Source: Pelomonas sp. Root1237
GTDB taxonomy: Bacteria > Pseudomonadota > Gammaproteobacteria > Burkholderiales > Burkholderiaceae_C
Length of the DNA stretch: 64,000 nucleotides
Direction: 5' to 3'
Assembly: GCF_001425055.1 (NCBI RefSeq)
Contig: NZ_LMDK01000016.1
Span: 347,803 to 411,802, forward strand
Shown here: positions 53,939 through 62,626 of the stretch, in pieces
Numbering within the stretch: position 1 is the stretch's first letter
Layout of the letters: every line of letters begins with the position of its first letter
Notes under the pieces: generated by a model
What the model was told of the DNA's origin: nothing
What the model saw: only the letters and a program-made list of their open reading frames with translations
Databases searched by the model: none
Program-made: the position numbers and the translations under genes

Positions 53939-54778
53939 ATGCGTGCAAAGACCAAGTTCATCCGGCTGGCGGCCCTCGGGCTGCTGCTGCTGGCGCGCGC
54001 GGCGCAGGCCGACCTGATGCTGTTCCCGACGCGCATCGTCTTCGACAAGCAGCAGCGCGCCGCCCAGGTCGAGCTGATGAACCAGGGCAAGACGCCCGAA
54101 ACCTATCGCATCAACCTCGTCAACCGCCGCATGGGCCCGAATGGCGAGTTCATCGCCATCGACGCGCCCGGCCCCGGCGAGCAATTCGCCGATGCCATGC
54201 TGCGCTACTCGCCACGCCAGGTCACCATCCCGCCCGGCGGCTCGCAGATCGTGCGCATCCTGCTGCGCAAGCCCGATGAGCTGGCCATTGGCGAATACCG
54301 CTCGCATCTGCAGTTCGACCGCGTGGCCGAGGCCAGCGGCAACAGCAGCGTCGAGGACGTGGCCAAGCGCGAGGGCAAGGACGTCGGCATCGTCATCCAG
54401 GCCCTGGTCGGCGCATCCATCCCCGTGATCGTTCGCCAGGGCGAGACCCACGCCAAGGCCGAGCTGTCAGAGCTGGCCCTGCAGCCGGCCTCGGCAACGA
54501 GCCCCGGCACTCTGTCCTTCCAGATCAAGCGCGAAGGCAACCGCTCCCTCTATGGCGACCTGCTCGCCACCTTCACAACCACGGCCGGCGTCACCTTCGA
54601 GGTGGCGCGCGCCGGCGGCGTGGCCGTCTACGTGCCCAACGCGGCCCGGCGTGTGCAGTTGCCGCTGCAGCTGCCCTCCGGCAACGCCCTGCCCGCCGGC
54701 ACGCTGAAGCTCGCCCTGCGCGAGCGGCCCGAGGCTGGCGGCAAGCTGCTGGCCGAGACCAGCCTCGCCCTTCCCTGA
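53939..54778 (+). CDS. PapD-like periplasmic chaperone
   Basis: A 279-residue exported protein with a signal (AALGLLLLARAAQA) and an Ig-like pili-chaperone domain. It shows FPTRIVFDKQQRAAQVELMN, the strand MLRYSPRQVTIPPGGSQIVRILLRKP (parts MLRYSPRQVTIPPGGSQ) and EYRSHLQF. This fits archaic/alternative-clade chaperones rather than FGS/FGL. It is longer than classical PapD (about 215 to 240), with a Lys/Asp-rich insert near 130. It precedes the usher-like gene by 26 bp. Confidence 0.88.
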   Translation: MRAKTKFIRLAALGLLLLARAAQADLMLFPTRIVFDKQQRAAQVELMNQGKTPETYRINLVNRRMGPNGEFIAIDAPGPGEQFADAMLRYSPRQVTIPPGGSQIVRILLRKPDELAIGEYRSHLQFDRVAEASGNSSVEDVAKREGKDVGIVIQALVGASIPVIVRQGETHAKAELSELALQPASATSPGTLSFQIKREGNRSLYGDLLATFTTTAGVTFEVARAGGVAVYVPNAARRVQLPLQLPSGNALPAGTLKLALRERPEAGGKLLAETSLALP

Positions 54779-54804
54779 CGGACCGGCGCCCGCCGCTCGG
54801 CGCC

Positions 54805-57800
54805 ATGGCTCCGCTCCGCATCCTCCAGCGCGTCGCCGCCGCAGCCCTGCTGGTTGCGCCGTTGCTGCTGGCCCATGCCGCGCCCGACGACGCGCCGAAG
54901 CCGCTGCGCCAGCTCGAGGTGCAGCTCGATGGCCGCACGCTGGCCGAGCCGCTCGACGCCTATCAAACCGACTACCAGGTGCTGCTGCCGCTTGGGGCCG
55001 TCTCCAAACTGCTCGGGCTGGACCTGCGCGTGCAGACCGCATCGGGCCGCGCCGCCGGCACACTGCCGGGCTCGGGCGAGCCCTTCTGCCTGGACCTGAT
55101 CGACTCGACCATTCGCATCGGCGAACGGCGCCAGTCCTTCGAGCCGCGGCTGGCCCAGGCGATCGGTGGCGACATCTATGTGTCGACGCAGCTGCTGGGC
55201 CGCTGGCTGGGCCTGGAACTGGCCGTGGACCTGCCGCACTGGCAGCTGCGCCTGCGCGCGCGCGACAGCGTCGCCGCCGTGCCGCCAACGCCACCCTCCC
55301 GGCCGTCCCTGCCAACAGGCCCGCGCCGCATCGACGAGACCAACCTGCTGGTGCTGGAGGTGGTGCTGGATGGCCAGGTGGTGTCCGACAGCCTGGCCGC
55401 CTACCAGGACGGCACGCAGACCCTGCTGCCGCTGGGTGAGCTGTCGCGCCTGCTGATGCTGGCCGTCCAGGTGAAGCCCGACCGCGGCAGCGCCGACGGC
55501 CGGCTGCCCGGCGAGCGCGGCTTTGCGCTGAACCTGGCCGAGTCCCTGGTCAGCCTCGGCGGCCGTGAACAGAACTTCGAGCCCCGCCTGGCCGGCGTCG
55601 TCGGCGACGACATCTATGTGTCGCGCCAGTTGCTGACGCGCTGGCTGCCGATGGACCTGCAGGTCGACCTCGCGACCCTCAAGCTCAAGGTCGTCCCGCG
55701 CGAGAAGCTGCCGCTGCAGGAAAGGCTGGAGCGCGAGCGCCTGGCCGCGGCCCTGGCTGGCCTGCAACCCGCCGAACGGCCGAACTACCCCTATGCACGC
55801 TCCACACCCGGCTTGGTCGACGTGCCCTCCATCGACCAATCCTTCGGCGCCGACGCGCGCCGCGGCAAGAACTCGCGCCAGTACAAGGCGGCCTACACGG
55901 CCTACATCACCAGCGACCTGCTCGGCATGGAAGGCTCCGCCTATGTACTCAAGACCCACGACAAGGCCACGCCCGACCTGCGCCTGACGCTGGCCCGCAA
56001 CGACCCCGATGCCGGCCTGCTCGGGCCGCTGCGGGCGCGCTCCGTCGCCCTGGGCAACCTGGCTTTGCCCAGCGTGCGCAACGTCATGCAGGGCAGCGCC
56101 AAGGGCAATGGTGTGTCGGTCAGCAACCGGCCGCTGGACCAGCCCAACAGCTTCGACCGACACAGCCTGCGCGGCGACCTGCCGCCGGGCTGGGACGTGA
56201 CGCTGTACTACAACGACCAGTTGCTGGGCTATCAGTCCTCGCGTGCCGACGGCCTCTACGCCTTCGATGACCTGCCGCTGTCCTTCGGCGCCAACGAGTT
56301 CCGCCTCGTCTTCCACGGTCCGCTGGGGCAGTTGCGCGTGGAGAAGCAGAGCTTCCTGCTCGACCAGGCCAGCGTGAAGCCCGGCGAGGTGTTCTACACG
56401 CTGGCCTCGCAGGTCGCCGACGACGGCTCGGTGCGCAGCGTCGCCCAGGCCGACATCGGCATCGGCAAAAAGCTGACCGGCAAGGTCGGCCTGGTGCGCC
56501 GCCCGCGCCTGGTGGCCGGCGTCGTCGCCGAGGCGCTGGACTATGGCCAGCTCGGCCTGCTGGCCTATCTCGACTCGATGATCCTCAGCTCGCAGCTCAC
56601 CGGCATGCGCGGCGGCGGCGCCCTGGGTGAGCTGGGCATGAAGACGCGCCTGGGCGGCTTCGCGCTGGACCTGCTGCACACCCAGCGCCAGGGCGGCTTC
56701 ATCAACGACCAGTTCGCCGACGTGGCCGGCGGCGTGCGCCAGCGCCAGGAGCTGCGGCTGCAGGGTGGCGTGCGCCTGGGCGGCCTGCCGCGCCTGGTCA
56801 TCGACTTCAACGCCGTGCGCAATGCGCTGGACCAGGGACCGTCCAATGTCCAGCTCGGCCTGCGCACCTCGCTCATGCTGTGGGGCACGGCCCTGTCCAA
56901 CAGCCTGCGCTGGCAGCGCAGCGGTGATTTCACGACCACCGACGGCGCGCTGCAGCTGAGCCGACGCGTGGCCGACGTCGGCCTGAACGCCCAGCTCATG
57001 TACCGGCTGCAGCCCGGTGCCAGCCTGCAGGCCGTCGCCATCAGCGCCGACCGCAACCTCGCCGACGGCTACCAGATCAACGCCGGCCTGCTGCGCAGCA
57101 TGGACTCGGGGCTGACGCTGGTGTCGGGCGGCCTGGCCAAGAACCTCGGCAGCTTCGGCTTGGCCGTCAGCGCGAGTTATTCCAGCCAGCATGAACTGGC
57201 CATGGGCCTGCAGCTCTTTGTGGCGCTGGACCGCGACCCGCGCAGCGGTCGCTGGCAGCTCGATGGCCAGCCGCTTGCCGGCAGCGGCGCCGTGTCGGCA
57301 CGCGCTTTTGTCGACCGCAACATGAACGGCATCCGCGACCCCGGCGAGGACTTCGTGGCCAATGCCGGCTTCCTGCTCAACGGCGGCGGCCGCCACCCGC
57401 GGCTGACCGATGCCGGTGGCGTCGCGCTGCTGAACCGCCTGGCGCCAGGCCGTTATGCCGACATCGCGCTCGACCCCGCCACGCTCGAGGACCCGCAATG
57501 GAAGCCGCTGACGCCCGGCGTGCGCGTGCTGCCGCGGCCTGGCCGCGTCGAGCAGCTGGAGTTCCCGGTCGTGCTGAGCTCCGAGGTCGAAGGCACCATC
57601 TATCTGGTCGAGGCCGGCGGCAAGAAACGCGGCATCGGCGACGCCCAGGTGGAACTGGTCAACGGCAAGGACGAGGTCATCGCCACGACCACCAGTTCGG
57701 CCGACGGCTACTACCTCTTCCACCAGGTCACGCCCGGCGCACTGCGGCTGCGCATTGCGCCCGAACAGGCGGCCAAGCTCAAGCTCAAGGGCAAGCTGGA

Positions 57801-57867
57801 ACGCGGGCTGGACGTGCCGGCCAATGGGGACTTCCTCAGCGGCGAGGATCTGGAACTCAGACTCTGA
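54805..57867 (+). CDS. atypical outer-membrane usher with duplicated N-terminal module
   Basis: A 1020-residue exported protein (signal about 1-26). Two tandem copies of an about 115-residue module occupy residues 36-155 and 182-300. Both have LEVxLDG, LLPLGxxSxLL, an SF/NFEPRLAxxxGxDIYVSxQLL line and RWL. The central 350-800 region is a beta-rich barrel with usher-like patterns (SFDRHSLRGDLPPGWDV, LYYNDQLLGYQ, DGLYAFDDLPLSFGANEFRLVFHGPLGQ, seen in parts). The C-terminal part has Ig/carboxypeptidase-regulatory-like repeats (AFVDRNMNGIRDPGEDFV). It overlaps ispD by 11 bp, tail to tail. Confidence 0.8.
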   Translation: MAPLRILQRVAAAALLVAPLLLAHAAPDDAPKPLRQLEVQLDGRTLAEPLDAYQTDYQVLLPLGAVSKLLGLDLRVQTASGRAAGTLPGSGEPFCLDLIDSTIRIGERRQSFEPRLAQAIGGDIYVSTQLLGRWLGLELAVDLPHWQLRLRARDSVAAVPPTPPSRPSLPTGPRRIDETNLLVLEVVLDGQVVSDSLAAYQDGTQTLLPLGELSRLLMLAVQVKPDRGSADGRLPGERGFALNLAESLVSLGGREQNFEPRLAGVVGDDIYVSRQLLTRWLPMDLQVDLATLKLKVVPREKLPLQERLERERLAAALAGLQPAERPNYPYARSTPGLVDVPSIDQSFGADARRGKNSRQYKAAYTAYITSDLLGMEGSAYVLKTHDKATPDLRLTLARNDPDAGLLGPLRARSVALGNLALPSVRNVMQGSAKGNGVSVSNRPLDQPNSFDRHSLRGDLPPGWDVTLYYNDQLLGYQSSRADGLYAFDDLPLSFGANEFRLVFHGPLGQLRVEKQSFLLDQASVKPGEVFYTLASQVADDGSVRSVAQADIGIGKKLTGKVGLVRRPRLVAGVVAEALDYGQLGLLAYLDSMILSSQLTGMRGGGALGELGMKTRLGGFALDLLHTQRQGGFINDQFADVAGGVRQRQELRLQGGVRLGGLPRLVIDFNAVRNALDQGPSNVQLGLRTSLMLWGTALSNSLRWQRSGDFTTTDGALQLSRRVADVGLNAQLMYRLQPGASLQAVAISADRNLADGYQINAGLLRSMDSGLTLVSGGLAKNLGSFGLAVSASYSSQHELAMGLQLFVALDRDPRSGRWQLDGQPLAGSGAVSARAFVDRNMNGIRDPGEDFVANAGFLLNGGGRHPRLTDAGGVALLNRLAPGRYADIALDPATLEDPQWKPLTPGVRVLPRPGRVEQLEFPVVLSSEVEGTIYLVEAGGKKRGIGDAQVELVNGKDEVIATTTSSADGYYLFHQVTPGALRLRIAPEQAAKLKLKGKLERGLDVPANGDFLSGEDLELRL

Positions 57868-58540
57868 GGCAGCGCTCGGCGAACTCGAAGTCCTCGGGCC
57901 AGGTCACCTTGAAGTTGGCCATCGACGCGCGCACCAGGCGCGGCGAGAGGCCCAGGGCTTCGACGGCGCTGGCCTCGTCCGTCGCAGCCGCACCGATCGC
58001 CGTCAGCGCGCGCTCGACAAGTCCAAGGCGGAACATCTGCGGCGTCTGCGCAGCCCATTTGTCGCGGCGGTCGACGGTGGCCGTGACGCGTCCGTCGGCG
58101 TCGCCGGCCTTCAGCGTATCGGCGATGGGCTGGGCGAGCAGGCCGCCGACGGCGTCGTGCTCGCAGGCATCGATCAGCGCATCGACCCAGTCCGGGCGCA
58201 GCAGGCAGCGGGCGGCGTCATGCACCAGCACCCAGTCGTTGTCGGTCGCACCACGTCGCCTCAGTTCGGCCAGGCCACCGAGCACGCTCTCGGCGCGGCT
58301 TGCGCCACCCACGCGAGCAACCCAGCCAGCGTAGCCAGGTACAGCGGTTTCGAAGCGATCGTCGCCAGGTGACAAGACAACCAGCGTCTGCGCCAGCCGG
58401 GGCACGGCCGCGAGCGCAGCCAGCGTGTGCGCCAGCATCGGGCGACCGGCGATGGGCACGTATTGCTTGGGGCCGGCGGCGCCTGAGCGCTCGCCAATAC
58501 CAGCGGCTGGAACGAGGGCGAACAAGCGGGGATCAGTCAT
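57857..58540 (-). CDS. ispD: 2-C-methyl-D-erythritol 4-phosphate cytidylyltransferase IspD
   Basis: IspD makes CDP-ME from MEP and CTP. It has 227 residues from ATG 58540; an ATG at 58549 adds three. The nucleotide-binding start LFALVPAAGIGERSGAAGPKQYVPIAGRPML (parts VPAAGIGER and GPKQYVPI) is typical. Also seen are GGASRAESVLGGL, VLVHDAARCLLRP and TVDRRDKWAAQTPQMFRL. Its stop meets the usher gene tail to tail. Confidence 0.96.
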   Translation of the reverse strand: MTDPRLFALVPAAGIGERSGAAGPKQYVPIAGRPMLAHTLAALAAVPRLAQTLVVLSPGDDRFETAVPGYAGWVARVGGASRAESVLGGLAELRRRGATDNDWVLVHDAARCLLRPDWVDALIDACEHDAVGGLLAQPIADTLKAGDADGRVTATVDRRDKWAAQTPQMFRLGLVERALTAIGAAATDEASAVEALGLSPRLVRASMANFKVTWPEDFEFAERCLRV

Positions 58541-58575
58541 CCCCGCCATTCTCAGCCCGGCTGCGGGACCAAGGC

Positions 58576-59325
58576 TCAGTCGTCGTGCCCGGGGTTCTGG
58601 CGCGCCAGGCGGCGCAGCAGCCCCGGCCAGGCCAGCTCGGCCCCGGAGCCGCGCATGACCTTGTCGCTCTGAGCGCGGATGCCGGCCAGGATCTGCTGCG
58701 GGATGCGGATCAGCTCGCCGCCGCCAGCCTGGGCCGCGATCTGGATCTCGCAGGCGCGCTGCAGCATGAACATCTTCAGGAAGGTGTCGGCCGCACTGCG
58801 GCCCAGGGTCAGCAGGCCGTGGTTGCGCAGCATCATCAGCGAGGTGTTGCCGAGGTCGGCGACCAGGCGGACCTTCTCGTCGGGGTTCAGCGCCACGCCT
58901 TCGTAGCCGTGATAGCTCAAGCTGGCCAGCGGGAACAGGCTGTGCTGCGAGATCGGCAGCAGGCCTTCGCGCTGCGTGCTGACCGCCACGCCGGCCACCG
59001 TGTGCAGATGCATGACGAACTTCGCGTCCTCGCGGGCCTCATGCACGGCGCTGTGGATGATGAAGCCGGCCGGGTTGACGTTGTAGTCGCTGGGCGCGAC
59101 CTTCTCGCCCGCTTGATCGACCTTCACGAGGCTGCTGGCCGTGATCTCCTCGAACATCATCCCGTAGGGGTTGATGAGGAAGTGATGCTCGGGGCCGGGC
59201 ACGCGGGCCGAGATGTGGGTGAAGATCAGGTCGTCCCAACCGTGCAGGGCCGCCAGCCGGTAGAGGGCGGCGAGGTCGCAGCGGACGGCCCATTCTTCGG
59301 GGGCGCAGTTGTCGGGCTTGGCCAT
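58576..59325 (-). CDS. class II aldolase/adducin family protein
   Basis: A 249-residue zinc-dependent aldolase-fold protein. It shows RCDLAALYRLAALHGWDDLIFTHISARVPG (parts LHGWDDLIFTHISAR), the phosphate-binding INPYGMMFEEITASSL, zinc ligand pair FVMHLHTVAG and later NHGLLTLG. No signal. The substrate is unknown; similar proteins are often labelled fuculose-phosphate aldolase, but many relatives have other roles. The start MAKPDNCAPEEW at 59325 is chosen. It is divergent from the RlmN-like gene (71 bp). Confidence 0.88.
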   Translation of the reverse strand: MAKPDNCAPEEWAVRCDLAALYRLAALHGWDDLIFTHISARVPGPEHHFLINPYGMMFEEITASSLVKVDQAGEKVAPSDYNVNPAGFIIHSAVHEAREDAKFVMHLHTVAGVAVSTQREGLLPISQHSLFPLASLSYHGYEGVALNPDEKVRLVADLGNTSLMMLRNHGLLTLGRSAADTFLKMFMLQRACEIQIAAQAGGGELIRIPQQILAGIRAQSDKVMRGSGAELAWPGLLRRLARQNPGHDD

Positions 59326-59396
59326 GGTGTCTCCTCGTGAAAAGGGTCGATCCAGCATAGCGCCGACAATCGCGGGCTGTTGTCACCTCCGTTCCC

Positions 59397-60434
59397 ATGC
59401 TGATTGCCGACCTCCGCCAGCGCCTGCGCGCGCTCGGCGCCAATCCCGACCACGAAAGCCGCGTGCTGCGCCACTGGGTGCGCCTGCTGCCGCTGGAAGG
59501 GGGCAAACGGCCGTTGCAGGGCTTCCTGCCCAAGGCGGTCATGGCGGCTCTGCCGGGACTGATGGCGGAGCTGGACAGCCTCGTCACGCTGCGCAGCGAG
59601 CACGCCGGCGGCGATGGCGAGTCGGCTCGGCTGTTGTTGGGCCTCAACGATGGCCAGACCGTGGAGACCGTGCTGCTGCCACGCGACGGCGTCTGCGTGT
59701 CCAGCCAGGTGGGCTGCGCGGTGGGCTGCCGCTTCTGCATGACGGGCGTGGACGGGCTGATCCGCCAGGTCGGCAGTGCCGAGATCGTGGCCCAGGTGGT
59801 GCTGGCCCGGCGCAAGAACCTCAAGCTGCGCAAGGTCGTCTTCATGGGCATGGGCGAACCCTCGCACAACCTGGCCAACGTGTTGGATGCGATCGCGCTG
59901 CTGGGCCGCGAGGGTGGCTTCGCGCACAAGCAGCTGGTGTTCTCGACGGTGGGCGATGAGCGCGCCTTCGCCGCGCTGAACGAGGCCGAGGTGAAGCCGG
60001 CCCTGGCGCTATCCCTGCACACGACCGACCCCGCCAAGCGCGCCGAGCTGCTGCCTCGCGCGCCTCGGCTGACGCCCGAGGAACTCGTCGAGGCGGCCGA
60101 CGCCTATGCGCGATCCAGCGGTTATCCCATCCAGTACCAGTGGACGCTGCTGGACGGCGTCAACGACGGGCCCGAAGAGCTGGACGGCATCGTGCGCCTG
60201 CTCAAGGGCCGCTATGGCCTGTTGAACATGATCCCCTTCAACAGCGCCGAAGGCCTGCCCTTCACGCGGCCGAGTTGGGAACGCGCCCGGGCCATCGCCG
60301 CTGAATTGAGCGCACGCGGCGTGCTGACCAAGCTGCGCGACTCTGCCGGCCAGGACGTGGAAGGTGGCTGCGGCCAGTTGCGCGCCCGCGAGGCGGTGGG
60401 CCGGCCCGCGCGGGTGGTGAGGATTCACGCTTGA
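59397..60434 (+). CDS. RlmN-family radical SAM methyltransferase (stand-alone paralogue)
   Basis: A 345-residue RlmN/Cfr-type enzyme. It has the radical SAM cluster Cys107, Cys111, Cys114 in SQVGCAVGCRFC, the GMGEPSHNL segment, HTTDPAKR, and the C-terminal methyl-carrier cysteine Cys325 in GGCGQLR. Known family members methylate A2503 of 23S rRNA (and some tRNA). Main RlmN proteins are usually longer and sit in the ndk-rlmN-pilW group; this gene stands alone, so it is probably a second copy with a different or overlapping target (inference). Confidence 0.88.
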   Translation: MLIADLRQRLRALGANPDHESRVLRHWVRLLPLEGGKRPLQGFLPKAVMAALPGLMAELDSLVTLRSEHAGGDGESARLLLGLNDGQTVETVLLPRDGVCVSSQVGCAVGCRFCMTGVDGLIRQVGSAEIVAQVVLARRKNLKLRKVVFMGMGEPSHNLANVLDAIALLGREGGFAHKQLVFSTVGDERAFAALNEAEVKPALALSLHTTDPAKRAELLPRAPRLTPEELVEAADAYARSSGYPIQYQWTLLDGVNDGPEELDGIVRLLKGRYGLLNMIPFNSAEGLPFTRPSWERARAIAAELSARGVLTKLRDSAGQDVEGGCGQLRAREAVGRPARVVRIHA

Positions 60435-60458
60435 AATCCGAAGGCTGAGGCCTCCAGC

Positions 60459-60476
60459 GGTGACAACGGTGTCACC
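60459..60476. promoter_or_regulatory. operator-like dyad upstream of the chalcone-isomerase-like gene
   Basis: GGTGACA-ACGG-TGTCACC is a perfect 7-bp inverted repeat, 71 bp before the start of the chalcone-isomerase-like gene and 24 bp after the RlmN-like stop. It could be a regulator site or part of a terminator. Confidence 0.35.
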
Positions 60477-60547
60477 TCCTGCCCGCAGAATGCCGACGCC
60501 ACACCGGACAGCCCGGTGCGAGAAGACATTCCACTTGGAGGAGAGAC

Positions 60548-61147
60548 ATGACTCAGCTTCAGATGCTGGTGGCGCGCGCCCGCGGCGCCGCTTTGATCGC
60601 CGGCACGGCCCTGTGCCTGCAAGCCACGGCCGCGCCCACGGTCAGCAAGTTCGCGCCCACGGCTCAGTTGGGCGGCAGCACGCTGCAGCTCAATGGCAAG
60701 GGCACGCGCGTGCGCCTCGTGTTCAAGGCCTACGACATGGGCCTGTACACGAGCAAGCATGTCAGCACGGCGGCAGAGCTGTTTGCGCTGCCGGGCGCCA
60801 AGCGGCTGCAGTTCACTGCACTGCGTGAACTGCCCGGCACCGACCTGGGCCGGCTCTTCCTGCGTGGCATCAGCGACAACACGCCCAGCCAGCAGTTGAC
60901 GCGGCACACCCTGGCCACGAACCGGCTCATCGAGATCTTCTCGGGCAAGCCCAAGCTGTTGCCCGGCGACACCTTCGCGATGGACTTCGTGCCGGGCAAG
61001 GGGACGCAGTTCTACATCTCCGGCCAGGCCCAGGGCGAGCCGGTCGGCGACGACGAGTTCTTCACGCTGGTGCTGCGCATCTGGTTCGGCGATTCGCCGG
61101 CCGACACGCAGCTGCGCGATGCCCTGCTGGATGGCGGCAAGGACTGA
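60548..61147 (+). CDS. chalcone isomerase-like exported protein
   Basis: A 199-residue protein with a signal peptide (AALIAGTALCLQATA) and a chalcone-isomerase-like fold. Seen are LNGKGTRVRLVFKAYDMGLYTSKHV (parts VFKAYDMGLYTS) and LRELPGTDLGRLFLRGI, with DTFAMDFVPGKGTQFYISGQ and LRIWFGDSPADTQLRDALL near the end. Bacterial members are periplasmic with unknown function; there is no sign of flavonoid chemistry. A good GGAGGAGAG site precedes the ATG. Confidence 0.88.
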   Translation: MTQLQMLVARARGAALIAGTALCLQATAAPTVSKFAPTAQLGGSTLQLNGKGTRVRLVFKAYDMGLYTSKHVSTAAELFALPGAKRLQFTALRELPGTDLGRLFLRGISDNTPSQQLTRHTLATNRLIEIFSGKPKLLPGDTFAMDFVPGKGTQFYISGQAQGEPVGDDEFFTLVLRIWFGDSPADTQLRDALLDGGKD

Positions 61148-61264
61148 CCAGGGCCAGCCGCTTCTAGTTGCCCAAAGCGATGCGCGCCATCTCGAAGCGG
61201 GCACCGCCATCGCCATGCGGGCTGATGTGCACGACGCGGAACTGCTTGGCGGTGCCGGCGCGCC
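61148..61264 (-). other. dctD 3' spacer with coding-like remnant
   Basis: Just past the dctD stop, in another minus frame, about 30 codons read KQFRVVHISPHGDGGAR then FEMARIALGN and stop at 61164. This looks like the tail of a protein but no start or family is evident. It may be a gene remnant or chance. Confidence 0.25.
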
Positions 61265-62626
61265 TCAGCTCGAGCGATAGGCGTCGGCGTCCAGCCCGAG
61301 GCGGCGGATGCGGTCGTGCAGGGTCTTGCGCGCCAGGCCCAGGCGTTCGCCGGCCTTGGCGATATTGCCGCCGCTCTCCTGCAAGGCCTGCACGATCCAC
61401 TGCCGCTCGACGGCAGCCAGCGCCTCGTCCAGCGGCGCTTGCGGCAGGGCGGCGGGCTCGCTGGGCGTCGGCAACCTGGGCGGTGTGGCTTCGCTGACCA
61501 GGCCCAGCACCCAGCGCTCGGCAAAGTTGCGCAGCTCGCGCACATTGCCGGGCCAGTCGCGCGCTGCCCAAGCCGCTAGCTGGGCGGCGCTCCAGGCCGG
61601 CACCGGGCGCTGCAGGCGTTCGCCAGCCTGGGCGCAGAAATGGCTCAGCAGCAGCGGGATGTCCTCGCGGCGCTGGCGCAGCGGTGGCAGCGCGATGCTG
61701 GCCACGTCCAGGCGGTAGAACAAGTCCTCGCGAAAGCGCCCTTCCCTCGCCAGCTCCAGCAGATCCACCTTGGTCGCGGCGACGACGCGGCAGGCCAGCG
61801 GCACGGCCGTGTTGGCGCCCAGGCGCTCGACGCTGCGCTCCTGCAGCACACGCAGCATCTTGACCTGTAGCGCCAGCGGCATGGACTCGATCTCGTCGAG
61901 GAAGACGGTGCCGTCGCCAGCAAACTCCAGCTTGCCGATGCGGCGCCTGGCCGCTCCCGTGTAGGCCCCGGCCTCGGCGCCGAAGATCTCGGACTCGAAC
62001 ACACTCTCGGGCAGGGCGCCACAGTTGATGGCGACAAACGGGCCGCTTGCGCCACTGGCCGCGTGCAGGGCGCGGGCGACGACCTCCTTGCCGGCACCGG
62101 TCTCGCCGTGGATGAGCACGTCTACACGTGCCGGACCGAGGGTGGCGATCAGCGTGCGCAGTTGCTCCATCGCGGCACTCGCTCCCAGCAAGCCGTCGGC
62201 GGGTCCGCCGGCAAGCTGGGCCTTCAGCCGCCGGTTTTCCAGCACCAGGCGGCGCTGAGCCAGCGCGCGGCGCACGACCTCGACGAGGTGCTCGGCCGAG
62301 AAGGGCTTCTCGATGAAGTCCCAGGCGCCGTCGCGCATGGCCTCCACGGCCATGCCGATGTCGCCGTGGCCGGTCACGAGGATGACGGGCAGCTCGGGGT
62401 CCTGCTCGCGCAGGCCTTGCAGCAGCGCCAGGCCACTGTCGCCGGGCAGTTGCACGTCGCAGACGACGATGCCGGCAAAGCCGGGTTGCAGCCAGGCGCG
62501 CGCCGCCTCGGCCGAGTCCACGCCCTGGGCCTGCAAGCCCGCCAGCCGCAGGCTCTGCGTGGTGGCCAGGCGGACGTGCTCGTCGTCCTCGACGAGCAGC
62601 ACATCGGTGGGTTCAGGCGACGCCAT
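61265..62626 (-). CDS. dctD: sigma-54-dependent response regulator, DctD-like
   Basis: A 453-residue NtrC-family activator. The receiver has LVEDDEH and phosphoacceptor Asp57 in VVCDVQLPGDSG. The AAA+ domain has Walker A GETGAGKE. The sigma-54 contact loop reads GAYTGA where most members have GAFTGA, a tolerated change. Walker B is GTVFLDEIESM. The FIS-like helix-turn-helix is C-terminal (GNIAKAGERLGLARKTLHDRI, by its parts). It is paired with the DctB-like kinase and overlaps it by 14 bp. The target is likely C4-dicarboxylate transport genes, not in this window. Confidence 0.9.
   Translation of the reverse strand: MASPEPTDVLLVEDDEHVRLATTQSLRLAGLQAQGVDSAEAARAWLQPGFAGIVVCDVQLPGDSGLALLQGLREQDPELPVILVTGHGDIGMAVEAMRDGAWDFIEKPFSAEHLVEVVRRALAQRRLVLENRRLKAQLAGGPADGLLGASAAMEQLRTLIATLGPARVDVLIHGETGAGKEVVARALHAASGASGPFVAINCGALPESVFESEIFGAEAGAYTGAARRRIGKLEFAGDGTVFLDEIESMPLALQVKMLRVLQERSVERLGANTAVPLACRVVAATKVDLLELAREGRFREDLFYRLDVASIALPPLRQRREDIPLLLSHFCAQAGERLQRPVPAWSAAQLAAWAARDWPGNVRELRNFAERWVLGLVSEATPPRLPTPSEPAALPQAPLDEALAAVERQWIVQALQESGGNIAKAGERLGLARKTLHDRIRRLGLDADAYRSS

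Noticed and set aside
54628..57723. 1031-codon minus frame opposite the usher gene
   Set aside because: Gln/Ala/His-rich shadow; the plus frame has a signal peptide, internal duplication and operon context.
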